DNA of 64,000 bases, from the NCBI RefSeq assembly GCF_904067045.1, contig NZ_CAJFDC010000036.1, positions 760,001-824,000 of the forward strand. The letters run 5' to 3'. The position numbers and the translations under genes are program-made. Below the pieces are notes generated by a model. The model was not told where the DNA came from, did not search any database, and saw nothing but the letters and a program-made list of their open reading frames with translations. This document shows, in pieces, positions 31,736 through 42,428 of this stretch; position 1 is the first letter of the stretch; each line of letters starts with the position of its first letter. This DNA is from Pseudomonas sp. FEN. Lineage in GTDB: Bacteria; Pseudomonadota; Gammaproteobacteria; Pseudomonadales; Pseudomonadaceae.

Positions 31736-32116
31736 ATGCACGCCATCATGCTCAAAGCCAAATTGCATCGCGCCGAAGTCACCCACGCGGTGCTCGATTA
31801 CGAAGGTTCCTGCGCCATCGACGGCGAGTGGCTGGACCTGGCCGGGATCCGCGAGTACGAACAGATCCAGATCTACAACGTCGACAACGGCGAGCGCTTC
31901 ACCACCTACGCCATTCGTGGCGAGGAAGGCTCGCGGATCATCTCGGTGAACGGCGCCGCCGCCCACAAGGCCGGCGTCGGCGATCGGGTGATCATCTGCG
32001 CCTACGCCCATTACAGCGAGGCCGAGCTGGTCAACTTCAAGCCGCGCATGCTGTACATGGCCCCGGGCAACGAACTGAGCCACACCAGCCACTCGATTCC
32101 GGTACAAGTCGCCTGA
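31736..32116 (+). CDS. panD: Aspartate 1-decarboxylase proenzyme
   Basis: 126 residues; makes beta-alanine for PanC. It is a self-processing pyruvoyl enzyme: the cleavage site Gly24-Ser25 is in YEGSC. Other conserved residues are in KAKLHRAEVTHA and NGERFTTYAIRGE. ATG 31736 follows GAGGAAACATCC. The three pan genes form one cluster in pathway order. Confidence 0.97.
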   Translation: MHAIMLKAKLHRAEVTHAVLDYEGSCAIDGEWLDLAGIREYEQIQIYNVDNGERFTTYAIRGEEGSRIISVNGAAAHKAGVGDRVIICAYAHYSEAELVNFKPRMLYMAPGNELSHTSHSIPVQVA

Positions 32117-32201
32117 TCACTGCCCGGAGGCCCAGGCAAAACGCCTTTCAGCCCCGGGAGTGCGAAAAAGTACCGAGTAAAGGTCAGACAAAGCCAAGAC
32201 A

Positions 32202-32239
32202 GATGCAGGCGCGAGCGGTACTGTAATCGCCCCTGCATC
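32202..32239. repeat. Inverted repeat between panD and pgi
   Basis: GATGCAGGCGCGA (32202-32214) and TCGCCCCTGCATC (32227-32239) pair over 13 bp with one mismatch; GATGCAGG occurs again at 32253-32260. No T-run. It may be a transcript-stabilising hairpin or a regulator site in the pgi leader. Confidence 0.45.
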
Positions 32240-32364
32240 ATTCAACCGTGCCGATGCAGGTTGCCGGACACTGCCACAGCCAAAAGCAGGACGTTCCGGC
32301 GTTTCTGGTGTCCAAAAAAGCCAAATGTCCAAAAGGCAGCTCTCGTAAAAGGAAACCCGCAGCG

Positions 32365-34029
32365 ATGGCGTACTACCGCACTCCTCACGACGTGACCAGC
32401 CTGCCCGCCTGGCAGGCGTTGAACCAACACCGCGACAACATGCACAACTTCAGCATGCGCGAAGCTTTCAATGCCGATCCGCAGCGTTTCAATCAGTTCA
32501 CCCTCAGCAGCTGCGGGTTGTTCCTCGACTATTCCAAGAACCTGATCACTCAGGAAACCCGCAACCTGCTGGTCGGCCTGGCCAATGAAGTCGACCTGCA
32601 AGGCGCGATCAAGTCGCTGTTTGCCGGTGAACTGGTCAACGCCTCCGAAGGTCGTCCGGCCCTGCACACCGCCCTGCGCCGCCCGGTTGGCGACAAGCTG
32701 TCGGTCAAGGGCGTCAACGTGATGCCCGACGTGCACAAAGTGCTGAACCAGATGACCGAGCTGGTCGGGAAAATCCACGACGGCCTGTGGCGCGGCTACA
32801 CCGAGAAGCCGATCACCGACGTGGTGAACATCGGTATCGGCGGTTCGTTCCTGGGCCCGGAACTGGTTTCCGAGGCGTTGCTGTCCTACGCCCACAAAGG
32901 CGTGCGCTGCCATTACCTGGCGAATATCGATGGCAGTGAATTCCACGAGCTGTCCGCCAAGATCCGCGCCGAGACCACCCTGTTCATCGTCTCGTCGAAA
33001 ACCTTCACCACCCTTGAAACCCTGAAGAACGCCCGTGCCGCACGTGACTGGTATCTGGCCCAGGGCGGCTCCGAAGCGGAGCTGTACAAGCACTTCATCG
33101 CGGTCTCGAGCAACAACGCCGCCGCCGTGGCCTTCGGCATCCGTGAAGAGAACATCTTCCCGATGTGGGACTGGGTCGGTGGGCGTTACTCGCTGTGGTC
33201 GGCCATCGGCCTGCCGATCGCCCTGGCCATCGGCATGTCGAACTTCAAGGAGCTGCTGTCCGGCGCCTACACCATGGACCAGCATTTCCAGACCGCGCCG
33301 TTCGAACAGAACATGCCGGTGCTGCTGGCCCTGCTCGGCGTCTGGTACGGCAACTTCTGGGGCGCGCAAAGCCACGCGATCCTGCCGTACGACCATTACC
33401 TGCGCAACATCACCAAGCACCTGCAACAGCTGGACATGGAGTCCAACGGCAAGAGCGTGCGCCAGGACGGCACGCCGGTGTCCACCGATACCGGTCCGGT
33501 GATCTGGGGCGGCGTGGGCTGCAACGGCCAGCATGCGTATCACCAGTTGCTGCACCAGGGTACCCAACTGATCCCGGCCGACTTCATCGTGCCGATCGTC
33601 AGCTTCAACCCGGTGGCCGACCACCACCAGTGGCTGTACGCCAACTGCCTGTCGCAGAGCCAGGCGCTGATGCTCGGCAAGACCCGCGGCGAAGCGGAAA
33701 GCGAGCTGCGTGACAAGGGCCTGAGCGAAGCCGAGGTGCAGAAACTGGCACCGCACAAGGTGATCCCGGGCAACCGTCCGAGCAACACCCTGGTGGTCGA
33801 GCGCATCAGCCCGCGGCGTCTTGGTGCCCTGGTGGCGATGTACGAACACAAGGTCTTCGTGCAGAGCGTGATCTGGGGCATCAACGCCTTCGACCAATGG
33901 GGCGTGGAGCTGGGCAAGGAACTGGGCAAGGGCGTCTACAACCGCCTGACCGGCAGCGAGGAAACCGCTGCGGAAGATGCGTCGACCCAAGGGTTGATCA
34001 ACTACTTCCGTGGGCGTCATCGCGGTTGA
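32365..34029 (+). CDS. pgi: Glucose-6-phosphate isomerase
   Basis: 554 residues, the standard length. Interconverts glucose-6-phosphate and fructose-6-phosphate; in pseudomonads it mainly serves gluconeogenesis and the Entner-Doudoroff cycle. Signatures: NIGIGGSFLGPELVSEAL, FIVSSKTFTTLETL, VGGRYSLWSAIGL and a catalytic Glu/His region GGVGCNGQHAYHQLLHQGT. ATG 32365 (MAYYRTPHDV) with AAAAGGAAAC upstream. A GC-rich hairpin CCCGGGCAG-N6-CTGCCCGGG (34039-34062) lies after the stop without a T-run. Confidence 0.97.
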   Translation: MAYYRTPHDVTSLPAWQALNQHRDNMHNFSMREAFNADPQRFNQFTLSSCGLFLDYSKNLITQETRNLLVGLANEVDLQGAIKSLFAGELVNASEGRPALHTALRRPVGDKLSVKGVNVMPDVHKVLNQMTELVGKIHDGLWRGYTEKPITDVVNIGIGGSFLGPELVSEALLSYAHKGVRCHYLANIDGSEFHELSAKIRAETTLFIVSSKTFTTLETLKNARAARDWYLAQGGSEAELYKHFIAVSSNNAAAVAFGIREENIFPMWDWVGGRYSLWSAIGLPIALAIGMSNFKELLSGAYTMDQHFQTAPFEQNMPVLLALLGVWYGNFWGAQSHAILPYDHYLRNITKHLQQLDMESNGKSVRQDGTPVSTDTGPVIWGGVGCNGQHAYHQLLHQGTQLIPADFIVPIVSFNPVADHHQWLYANCLSQSQALMLGKTRGEAESELRDKGLSEAEVQKLAPHKVIPGNRPSNTLVVERISPRRLGALVAMYEHKVFVQSVIWGINAFDQWGVELGKELGKGVYNRLTGSEETAAEDASTQGLINYFRGRHRG

Positions 34030-34075
34030 TAGCACCCTCCCGGGCAGCCCCATCTGCCCGGGACACCACCGAACC

Positions 34076-34149
34076 TGTAGGAGCAGGGCTTGCCCGCGAA
34101 GCTTTTGGCGGCTTCAAAGGCCCCTTCGCGGGCAAGCCCTGCTCCTACA
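34076..34149. repeat. REPIN: two perfectly inverted REP sequences
   Basis: The 26-base arms (34076-34101 and 34124-34149) are exact reverse complements, starting TGTAGGAGCAGGGCTTGCCC, with a 22-base centre. This is the typical fluorescens-group REPIN, mobilised in trans by RAYT transposases elsewhere in the genome. Confidence 0.95.
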
Positions 34150-34290
34150 AGGACCGTGTTAAGACAGTGGCATCCCGAGCGTCTTGGCCCGGGATGCCAG
34201 TCGGTGCAGGTTCGACCTTTTATCCGCTTGAACCCCGCCACAACAGAGCGCACCCTTGAGACTTGTCGTAGACAAGAACAAGGAATCGCC

Positions 34291-36228
<1,938 letters not shown>

Positions 36229-36247
36229 ACCCCGGGCGGCGGACGCT

Positions 36248-37147
36248 ATGCGCCGCCCTATTGACCGAGCCAGCATGGAATTTCTTCGCAGTCGCATCGA
36301 AACCCAGATCATGAGTCTCACCGGCCTGTCCCTGGGCATGCTCGATCTGGAAAACCCCAAGGGCGACCCTGGCCTCTTCGGCCCGGACTCGGTGAGCTGG
36401 CAGGTGCATGGCGACTTCAGCAGCATGCTGATCGGCGGCATCAGCGCCCTGATGCTGCAAGCCCTGCATCCCCTGGCCCTGGCCGGGGTCTGGGACCATT
36501 CGAGCTTTCGCCAGGACATGCTCGGGCGCCTGCGCCGCACCAGCCAGTTCATTGCCGGGACGACCTTCGGTTCGCGCAAGGACGCCGAGTGGTTGATCGA
36601 CAAGGTGCGCACCATCCACTTGCAGGTGGTCGGCACCGCGCCGGATGGCCGCCCCTATGCCGCCAGCGACCCGGAGCTGTTGACCTGGGTGCATGTAGCC
36701 GAAGTCAGCAGCTTTCTCAAGGCGCATCTGCGCTACCGCAACCCACGGCTGTCGCCAGCGGACCAGGACCGTTATTACGCTGAAATCGCCCTGATCGCCG
36801 AGCGCCTGGGCGCGCGGGATGTGCCGCGCTCGCGCCAAGCCATCGCCGAATACCTGCAACGGATGCGTCCACAACTGCTCTGCGATGCGCGCAGCCGCGA
36901 GGTGTTGCGTCTGCTGCTGGCCGCCCCCGCGCCAAGCCGCCTGGCCCAACCGTTCGGTAACCTGATCATGCAAGCCGGTATCGACCTGTTGCCGGACTGG
37001 GCTGGCGAAATGCTCGGCCAAACGCAAAACCCGCTGCAGCGCCAGGTCATCCGGGTCGGCGTCAAACGCAGCGCGCCGTTGTTGCGCTGGGCGATGCGCG
37101 ACGGCTCCGCCCAGCGTGCCAAACGGCGCATGGGCCTGATCCCCTGA
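36248..37147 (+). CDS. Oxygenase MpaB-like protein (DUF2236)
   Basis: 299 residues, mostly helical. DUF2236/MpaB-type segments are visible: LFGPDSVSWQVHGDFSSMLI, GGISALMLQALHPLALAGV (with the conserved His of the HPLA motif), RRTSQFIAGTTFG and TWVHVAEVSSFL. Related proteins include latex-clearing and MpaB oxygenases that bind haem; no substrate is known here. The start may be ATG 36248 or, better matched to relatives, ATG 36275 (MEFLRSRIE); neither has a strong ribosome binding site. Twenty bases after acs. Confidence 0.85.
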   Translation: MRRPIDRASMEFLRSRIETQIMSLTGLSLGMLDLENPKGDPGLFGPDSVSWQVHGDFSSMLIGGISALMLQALHPLALAGVWDHSSFRQDMLGRLRRTSQFIAGTTFGSRKDAEWLIDKVRTIHLQVVGTAPDGRPYAASDPELLTWVHVAEVSSFLKAHLRYRNPRLSPADQDRYYAEIALIAERLGARDVPRSRQAIAEYLQRMRPQLLCDARSREVLRLLLAAPAPSRLAQPFGNLIMQAGIDLLPDWAGEMLGQTQNPLQRQVIRVGVKRSAPLLRWAMRDGSAQRAKRRMGLIP

Positions 37148-37192
37148 AGGCTGGTAAACTCCCGCGCCAAATCCGACTCCAAGGCGCCGTGC

Positions 37193-38209
37193 ATGTCATC
37201 CTTGAACCAGGCGCTGCGCGCCGCCCTCGATCATCGCCAGGACCTGCTCGCCGAGCTGCACGGCCAGGGCACCGACTGCTATCGCCTGTTCCATGGCAGC
37301 CAGGAGGGCGCCGGCGGCCTGACCATTGACCGCTACGGCCCGCAACTGATGGTGCAGACCTTCCACCAGAGCCTGGAACGCGAAGACCTGCTGGCCCTGC
37401 ACGCGGCCGTCAACCGACACCTGGAACTGGACACCCTGCTGGTCTACAACGACCGCTCCCGGGGCAACTCGCGCATCGATCGCGAAGACCCGGTCTATCG
37501 CGCCGACGACGCCGCCCTCGCCGACCTGGTCGGCCACGAAGGAGGCCTGAACTACCGCGTGCGTGGTCGGCATGCCGGCCAGGACCCCTTGCTGTTCCTC
37601 GACCTGCGCAACGCCCGCGGCTGGGTCCGCCAGCACAGTGCCGGCAAAAGCGTGCTGAACCTCTTCGCCTACACCTGCGGCGTCGGCCTCAGTGCCGCGG
37701 CCGGCGGTGCCCGGGAAGTCTGCAACCTGGACTTCGCCGAGGGCAACCTGGCGGTGGGCCGGGAGAACGGTCAACTCAACCCGCACCTGGCGCCGATGGA
37801 CTTTATCCAGTCCGACTACTTCCCCGCCATCCGCCAACTGGCCGGCTTGCCCATCAGCCAGCGGCGCGGCCAGAAGCTGCCCAGCTACCTGCGCCTGGAA
37901 CAGCGCCAATACGATCTGGTGCTGCTCGATCCACCGGCCTGGGCCAAGAGCGCCTTTGGCACCGTCGACCTGCTGCGCGATTACCAGAGCCTGCTCAAGC
38001 CGGCCCTGCTGGCGACCGCCGACGACGGTGTGCTGATTTGCTGCAACAACCTGGCGAAAGTCAGCCTGGAAGACTGGCGCGAGCAGGTCCTGCGTTGCGC
38101 GGAAAAAGCCGGACGCGCGGTGCGCGACTGGCAGGTGCTGGCACCCGCCGCCGACTTCCCCTCCCGCGACCTGCAACCGCCCCTCAAGACCCTGGTTCTG
38201 CAGCTCTAG
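37193..38209 (+). CDS. RlmI-like SAM-dependent 23S rRNA methyltransferase family protein
   Basis: 338 residues. Rossmann methyltransferase of the COG1092 family (RlmI/RlmK): motif I is LNLFAYTCGVGLSAAAGG (about residues 155-172), and the catalytic-loop motif is VLLDPPAWAKS (about 242-252), followed by LICCNNLAKVS. The N-terminal PUA-like domain of RlmI is shortened, but GLTIDRYG and the linker NYRVRGRHAGQDPLLFLDLR are present. A target of 5-methylcytosine in 23S rRNA is plausible but not shown by the sequence. Confidence 0.85.
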   Translation: MSSLNQALRAALDHRQDLLAELHGQGTDCYRLFHGSQEGAGGLTIDRYGPQLMVQTFHQSLEREDLLALHAAVNRHLELDTLLVYNDRSRGNSRIDREDPVYRADDAALADLVGHEGGLNYRVRGRHAGQDPLLFLDLRNARGWVRQHSAGKSVLNLFAYTCGVGLSAAAGGAREVCNLDFAEGNLAVGRENGQLNPHLAPMDFIQSDYFPAIRQLAGLPISQRRGQKLPSYLRLEQRQYDLVLLDPPAWAKSAFGTVDLLRDYQSLLKPALLATADDGVLICCNNLAKVSLEDWREQVLRCAEKAGRAVRDWQVLAPAADFPSRDLQPPLKTLVLQL

Positions 38210-38317
38210 GAATGACTCGCAAACACCTGTTATTCCGGCGCAACAAGGGCTTGCCGCGGAACCACCAACGCATGCCATACTCCAAGGCACCGCCGACTTA
38301 GAGAGACGACGACTCAC

Positions 38318-41245
38318 ATGCCCAAAGGATTGAAACGCGCCCTCGGCGCCTTGCTGACCGTCCTCGCGCTGTACAGCCTGCTGGGGTTCCTGATCATCCC
38401 CGGGGTTGGCCTGCGCATCGCCAACCAGCAACTGGCGCACTACGCCACGGTACCCGCCAGCCTCCAGCGCCTGGAGTTCAATCCTTTCAGTCTCGAACTG
38501 ACCCTGTGGGGCCTGAATATCGGCGAACCGGGCAAGGAACAGGTCGCGTTCGAGCGGCTCTATGCCAACCTGCAGATCGACAGTCTCTGGACCCACGCCC
38601 TGCACCTGGTCGAAATCCAGTTGGACAAGCCCAACACCGAGGTGACGTTCAGCAAGGACGGCACCCTGAACCTGACCCAGCTGTTCAAGCTGCCGCCCAG
38701 CCAACCGACCCCGGCCGACCCCAACGGCAAGCCGTTCCCGCTGCGCATCGACCAGATCGGGCTGGCGGGCGGGCGCCTGCATTTCCAGGACCTGCGCCCC
38801 AGCGAACCGATCGAATTCACTTACACCCCGATGGACCTGGCACTGAAGAACCTCAGCACCTTGCCTGAAGACAACGCCGCCATGACCCTGGTGGCCATCG
38901 GTGGCGAAGGCGGACGGATCGACTGGAAAGGCAACCTCAGCCTGGTGCCCGTCGCCTCCGAGGGTTCGCTCAAGGTCAGCGACAGCCAGATGAAAGCCTG
39001 GTGGCCCTATGTCCGCGATGCCTTGCCGCTGGTGCTGGAGAATGGCGTCGTCAACCTCAGCACCGACTACAAGTTCAGCCTCGCCAAGGACACCCAACTG
39101 CTGCTGAGCAACACCGCCGTCAGCGTCGCGCCCTTCGCCATGAAAGCGCCGGACGGACGTCCACTGGTGCGCCTGGAACGCCTGGACGTCAGCGAAACCA
39201 GCGTCGATCTGGCCAAGCAGCAGGTGATCGTCGGCAAGATCCGCAGCAACAAGCTCGAGACCTGGGCCGCCCGCGAGCAGGACGGGCAACTCGACTGGCA
39301 GAAACTCTTCGCCGCGCAACCGGCCAAACCCGCCGCCAAGCCAGCACCGGCCGCCGCCGACACGGCCAAGGCCGAACCGGCGGCGCCAAGCAAGCCCTGG
39401 CAGGTCCTGCTCAAGGACGTGCAACTGCGCGACTACCGCGTGCACCTGGCCGACCGCGCACCGAAAACCCCAGTGGCCCTGGAACTCGGCCCACTGAACC
39501 TGGACCTGGAGAACTTCGACAGCCTCAACCAGTCGCCCTTCACCCTCAAGCTCGACACCGGGCTGGGCAAGCAGGGCAAGATCCTCGCCAGCGGCGAGGT
39601 CAACCTGAAGCCGATCAGTGCCCGGCTCAAGGTCAACACCCAGGACATCGACCTGCGGGTGGCCCAGGCCTATGTCGAACCGTTCATTCGTCTGGAAGTG
39701 CGCAGCGGCATGCTCGGCAGCGACCTGGCGGTCAACCTGAAGAGCGTCGACCCGCTGGCCTTCAGCGTGACCGGCAAGGCCCAGGTCGACCAGTTGCACA
39801 CCCTCGACACCCTCAAGAGCCGCGACTTCCTGAAGTGGCAGAAGCTGACCCTCGACGGCCTGAACTATCAGCACGGCGACAGCCTGTCGATCGACAAGGT
39901 CAACCTGCTGCAACCCTATGCGCGCTTCATGATCAACGATGACCGCAGCACCAACATCGATGACCTGCTGATCCCGCAACCGGCGGTGAGCAAGAGCGCG
40001 GAAAAAGCCAAGGCACCAGCCACGGCATCGAGCAGCAAGCCGCTGGGCATCCATATTGGCGGCATTGCCATCAATGACGGTTCGGCCAACTTCGCCGACT
40101 TCAGCCTGACTCCGCATTTCGCCACGGCGATCCAGCAGCTCAACGGCCAGATCGGCACCATCGACAGCCGCCAGCCGAAACCGGCGGGCGTCGATATCCA
40201 GGGCAAGGTCGACCGCTATGCGCCGGTGACCATCAAGGGCGCCCTGAATCCGTTCGACCCGATGGCCAGCCTGGATATCGCCACCAGCTTCAAGCGGGTC
40301 GAGCTGACCACGCTGACCCCCTACTCCGGCAAGTTCGCCGGTTACCGCATCCGCAAGGGCCGGCTCAATCTCGACGTGCACTACCTGATCACCAAGGGGC
40401 AGTTGAAAGCCGAAAACAAGCTGGTGCTCGAACAGTTGCAACTGGGTGAGAAGGTCGACAGCCCGGATGCCGTGGACCTGCCGATCAAGCTGGCGATTGC
40501 CCTGCTCAAGGACTCCGACGGCAAGATCTCCATCGAGCTGCCGGTGAGCGGCGACCTCAACAACCCGCAGTTCAGCGTGATGCCGATCATCTGGCAGACC
40601 CTGCGCAACCTGATCGTGCGGGCCGCCACCGCGCCGTTCAAGTTCATTGGCGGGCTGATCTCCGGCGGCGACGCCCAGGACCTGAGCAACGTGTCCTTTG
40701 CCCCTGGTTCCAGCGAACTGAGCAAGGATGCCCAGTCGTCCCTGACCAAGCTTGCGGCCGCCCTGAAGGAACGCCCCAACCTGCGCCTGGAGATCGAAGG
40801 CACCGCGGCCCAGACCAGCGATGGCGGGTTGATCGCCCAGCAGCGCCTGGAGCGCGAATACCAGGCCACCTACTACAAGATGCTGCAGCGTCGTGGCGAC
40901 AAGGTTCCGGCCCAGGCTTCGATGATTCAGGTGCCGGAGGGCGAGAAAGCACCGATGCTCGAAGGTATCTATCGCACCTTGCTCAAGCAGCAACCTCCTG
41001 CCGAGTGGGCCAAATTGGGTAACAACGAACGTACCGCCAAGCTGCAGGCCGGGGTGATCACGGCCTGGAGCGGCAATGAGCCGCTGCTGCGCAAGCTCGG
41101 CCAGGACCGTGCCAGCAGCATCAAGGACTTCCTGGTGGACAAGGGCCAGTTGGCCGATGATCGCGTGTACTTTATCGACGCCAACCTCGGTGAGGCCCAG
41201 AGCGACGGTCGCGTCGTGACCCCATTGCACCTGGATAGCGAATGA
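38318..41245 (+). CDS. DUF748 (AsmA-like) envelope protein
   Basis: 975 residues. One N-terminal membrane helix (about 9-33, LTVLALYSLLGFLIIPGVGL), then a long beta-rich periplasmic region. DUF748 repeats occur, e.g. LEFNPFSLELTLWGLNIGEP near residue 50 and GYRIRKGRLNLDVHYLITKG near 680. Two Ala/Pro/Lys-rich linkers (about 345-365 and 555-580) separate the domains. The C-terminal 150 residues resemble an OmpA-like fold (SFAPGSSELSKDAQSSLTKL). AsmA-like proteins are thought to shuttle phospholipids across the periplasm; applying that here is inference. The stop overlaps the DUF2845 gene by four bases. Confidence 0.85.
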   Translation: MPKGLKRALGALLTVLALYSLLGFLIIPGVGLRIANQQLAHYATVPASLQRLEFNPFSLELTLWGLNIGEPGKEQVAFERLYANLQIDSLWTHALHLVEIQLDKPNTEVTFSKDGTLNLTQLFKLPPSQPTPADPNGKPFPLRIDQIGLAGGRLHFQDLRPSEPIEFTYTPMDLALKNLSTLPEDNAAMTLVAIGGEGGRIDWKGNLSLVPVASEGSLKVSDSQMKAWWPYVRDALPLVLENGVVNLSTDYKFSLAKDTQLLLSNTAVSVAPFAMKAPDGRPLVRLERLDVSETSVDLAKQQVIVGKIRSNKLETWAAREQDGQLDWQKLFAAQPAKPAAKPAPAAADTAKAEPAAPSKPWQVLLKDVQLRDYRVHLADRAPKTPVALELGPLNLDLENFDSLNQSPFTLKLDTGLGKQGKILASGEVNLKPISARLKVNTQDIDLRVAQAYVEPFIRLEVRSGMLGSDLAVNLKSVDPLAFSVTGKAQVDQLHTLDTLKSRDFLKWQKLTLDGLNYQHGDSLSIDKVNLLQPYARFMINDDRSTNIDDLLIPQPAVSKSAEKAKAPATASSSKPLGIHIGGIAINDGSANFADFSLTPHFATAIQQLNGQIGTIDSRQPKPAGVDIQGKVDRYAPVTIKGALNPFDPMASLDIATSFKRVELTTLTPYSGKFAGYRIRKGRLNLDVHYLITKGQLKAENKLVLEQLQLGEKVDSPDAVDLPIKLAIALLKDSDGKISIELPVSGDLNNPQFSVMPIIWQTLRNLIVRAATAPFKFIGGLISGGDAQDLSNVSFAPGSSELSKDAQSSLTKLAAALKERPNLRLEIEGTAAQTSDGGLIAQQRLEREYQATYYKMLQRRGDKVPAQASMIQVPEGEKAPMLEGIYRTLLKQQPPAEWAKLGNNERTAKLQAGVITAWSGNEPLLRKLGQDRASSIKDFLVDKGQLADDRVYFIDANLGEAQSDGRVVTPLHLDSE

Positions 41246-41541
41246 GCCAGCTCAAACCCGTACTGTTCGGCCTGGCGCTGGCGTTGCTCGCCGGCCAGGC
41301 CGAGGCCGACACCTTGCGTTGCGGCAGCCAGTTGATCAGCGTCGGGGACCGCAAGTCCGAGGTGCTCGGCAAATGCGGCGAGCCGCGTTCCCAGGACCTG
41401 GTGGGTTATCAACGCAGCTTCGACCGGCGCACCGAGGTGCAGATTGAAGAATGGGTCTACCCCCAGAGCGGCGGCATGGTCCAATACCTGCGCTTTGTCG
41501 GCGGGCGCCTGGAGAGTATCGACAGCAAGCGCGGCAACTGA
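41242..41541 (+). CDS. DUF2845 exported protein
   Basis: 99 residues with a signal peptide (LFGLALALLAGQAEA, cut near residue 22). The DUF2845 core follows: DTLRCGSQLISVGDRKSEVL and KCGEPRS, with two cysteines likely forming a disulfide in the periplasm. It is coupled to the DUF748 gene by an ATGA overlap, and the pair is conserved in pseudomonads. Function unknown. Confidence 0.85.
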   Translation: MSQLKPVLFGLALALLAGQAEADTLRCGSQLISVGDRKSEVLGKCGEPRSQDLVGYQRSFDRRTEVQIEEWVYPQSGGMVQYLRFVGGRLESIDSKRGN

Positions 41542-41572
41542 TATCCCGTCGACGCCATCAACAACGCCCACA

Positions 41573-41610
41573 TAAAAAAACAGGCCCCGACGCACAACGT
41601 CGGGGCCTGT
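41573..41610 (-). terminator. Terminator of the BON gene
   Basis: Stem ACAGGCCCCGACG (41580-41592) with its exact complement at 41598-41610, loop CACAA. Read leftwards it is followed by seven T, so it ends the BON-domain transcript; it could also slow rightward transcripts from the DUF2845 gene. Confidence 0.88.
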
Positions 41611-41716
41611 AGCTGGTCACTTCCTGTGACCCTTCGCGAGAACCTCAAGGATCGGCAGACGTACTACACGACCACCCGCCTCACCCTACTGCCGGTTCCG
41701 GCGAGATCCTTGAGTG

Positions 41717-42070
41717 TTACTCGGTTTTCAGGCCGGCGGCCGAAACGTCTTTGACACCTTTGATATTCTTGGCGATCTTGACTGCCAAGTCCTTCTGTTG
41801 AGGGGTCACAGTTTTCATGGAGGACAGGGAAACCACGCCTTTGTTGGTTTCAACCTTGATGTCCGTACCCGGGATGCCTTTTTCGGTGACCAGGTCGGCT
41901 TTGACCTTGGTGGTGATCCAGGTGTCGGAGGTCACTTCCTTGACCTCGGTGACTTCACCGGCCGCGACAACCATCGGAGCTTGAGAAGTCGGTTGAGCAG
42001 CAAATGCGGCGTTGGCCAAGGCCAGGGTCAGAGCGGTGACAGTGGCGGCAGCGATAGCGAACTTCTTCAT
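41717..42070 (-). CDS. BON-domain periplasmic protein (OsmY-like)
   Basis: 117 residues. Signal peptide MKKFAIAAATVTALTLALAN...AFA, cut near residue 24; one BON domain follows (DTWITTKVKADLVTEKGIPG, IKVETNKGVVSLSSMKTVTP, VKDVSAAGL). BON proteins bind phospholipid membranes and rise under osmotic or envelope stress. AGGAGTTACTTGT precedes the ATG. The gene has an upstream region typical of sigma-54 control. In P. aeruginosa a similar gene lies next to pnp; here about 13 kb of accessory DNA separates them. Confidence 0.9.
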   Translation of the reverse strand: MKKFAIAAATVTALTLALANAAFAAQPTSQAPMVVAAGEVTEVKEVTSDTWITTKVKADLVTEKGIPGTDIKVETNKGVVSLSSMKTVTPQQKDLAVKIAKNIKGVKDVSAAGLKTE

Positions 42071-42428
42071 ACAAGTAACTCCTGTTCTTCTGGAAAAGTC
42101 TGCGCCGTGGTCCTGGCGGCAGGGTTATCTGTAAGGTTGCAGGCGCTGTGCCAACCTCTAAAAACAGAATAAACCAATTAAAATCAATAGCTTAAAATAC
42201 ATTACAAAAATCGCAATCGTGCAGATTGCATGACCGGTCGTCAAACTGCGTGCAAGTTGCGGGTTTTGGTGGGAGGCAAGCGCCTGAGACATCGAGCTAT
42301 TCCGGCGGTCATGGAAAATCGCCATCAGGTTCACCTTACTGAGTATTAAAAGACTTAACGCTCAGAAACCTTGCCGCCAGGGGGGAATTGAACTGGCGCA
42401 GTTGTGGATGGACTCCTTGGGTGAGGCG
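42071..42428. other. Gene-free region upstream of the BON gene
   Basis: 358 bases. The left half holds the leader and sigma-54 control region described separately, with an AT-rich stretch at 42162-42212. From about 42240 to 42428 I see nothing beyond the palindrome GACCGGTC (42233-42240). It marks the left border of the accessory block. Confidence 0.55.
42138..42230 (-). promoter_or_regulatory. Sigma-54 promoter, IHF site and putative enhancer of the BON gene
   Basis: Read leftwards: TGGCACAGCGCCTGCA (42153-42138) has the -24 GG and -12 GC with exact spacing and differs little from the crcZ promoter in this window. Upstream, AATCAATAGCTTA (42183-42195) matches the IHF consensus WATCAANNNNTTR fully. 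Further up, GCAATC-N5-GATTGC (42214-42230) is a perfect inverted repeat. The predicted start, about 42127, leaves a 57-base leader. Confidence 0.7.

Noticed and set aside
34039..34062. GC-rich hairpin after pgi as terminator
   Set aside because: Perfect nine-base arms but no T-run on either strand; recorded only in the pgi entry.
37196..41230. A 1344-codon open frame on the minus strand opposite the methyltransferase and DUF748 genes
   Set aside because: It is the mirror of two well-supported genes in GC-rich DNA; its sequence is low in structure (His/Gln/Val-rich) and matches no family.
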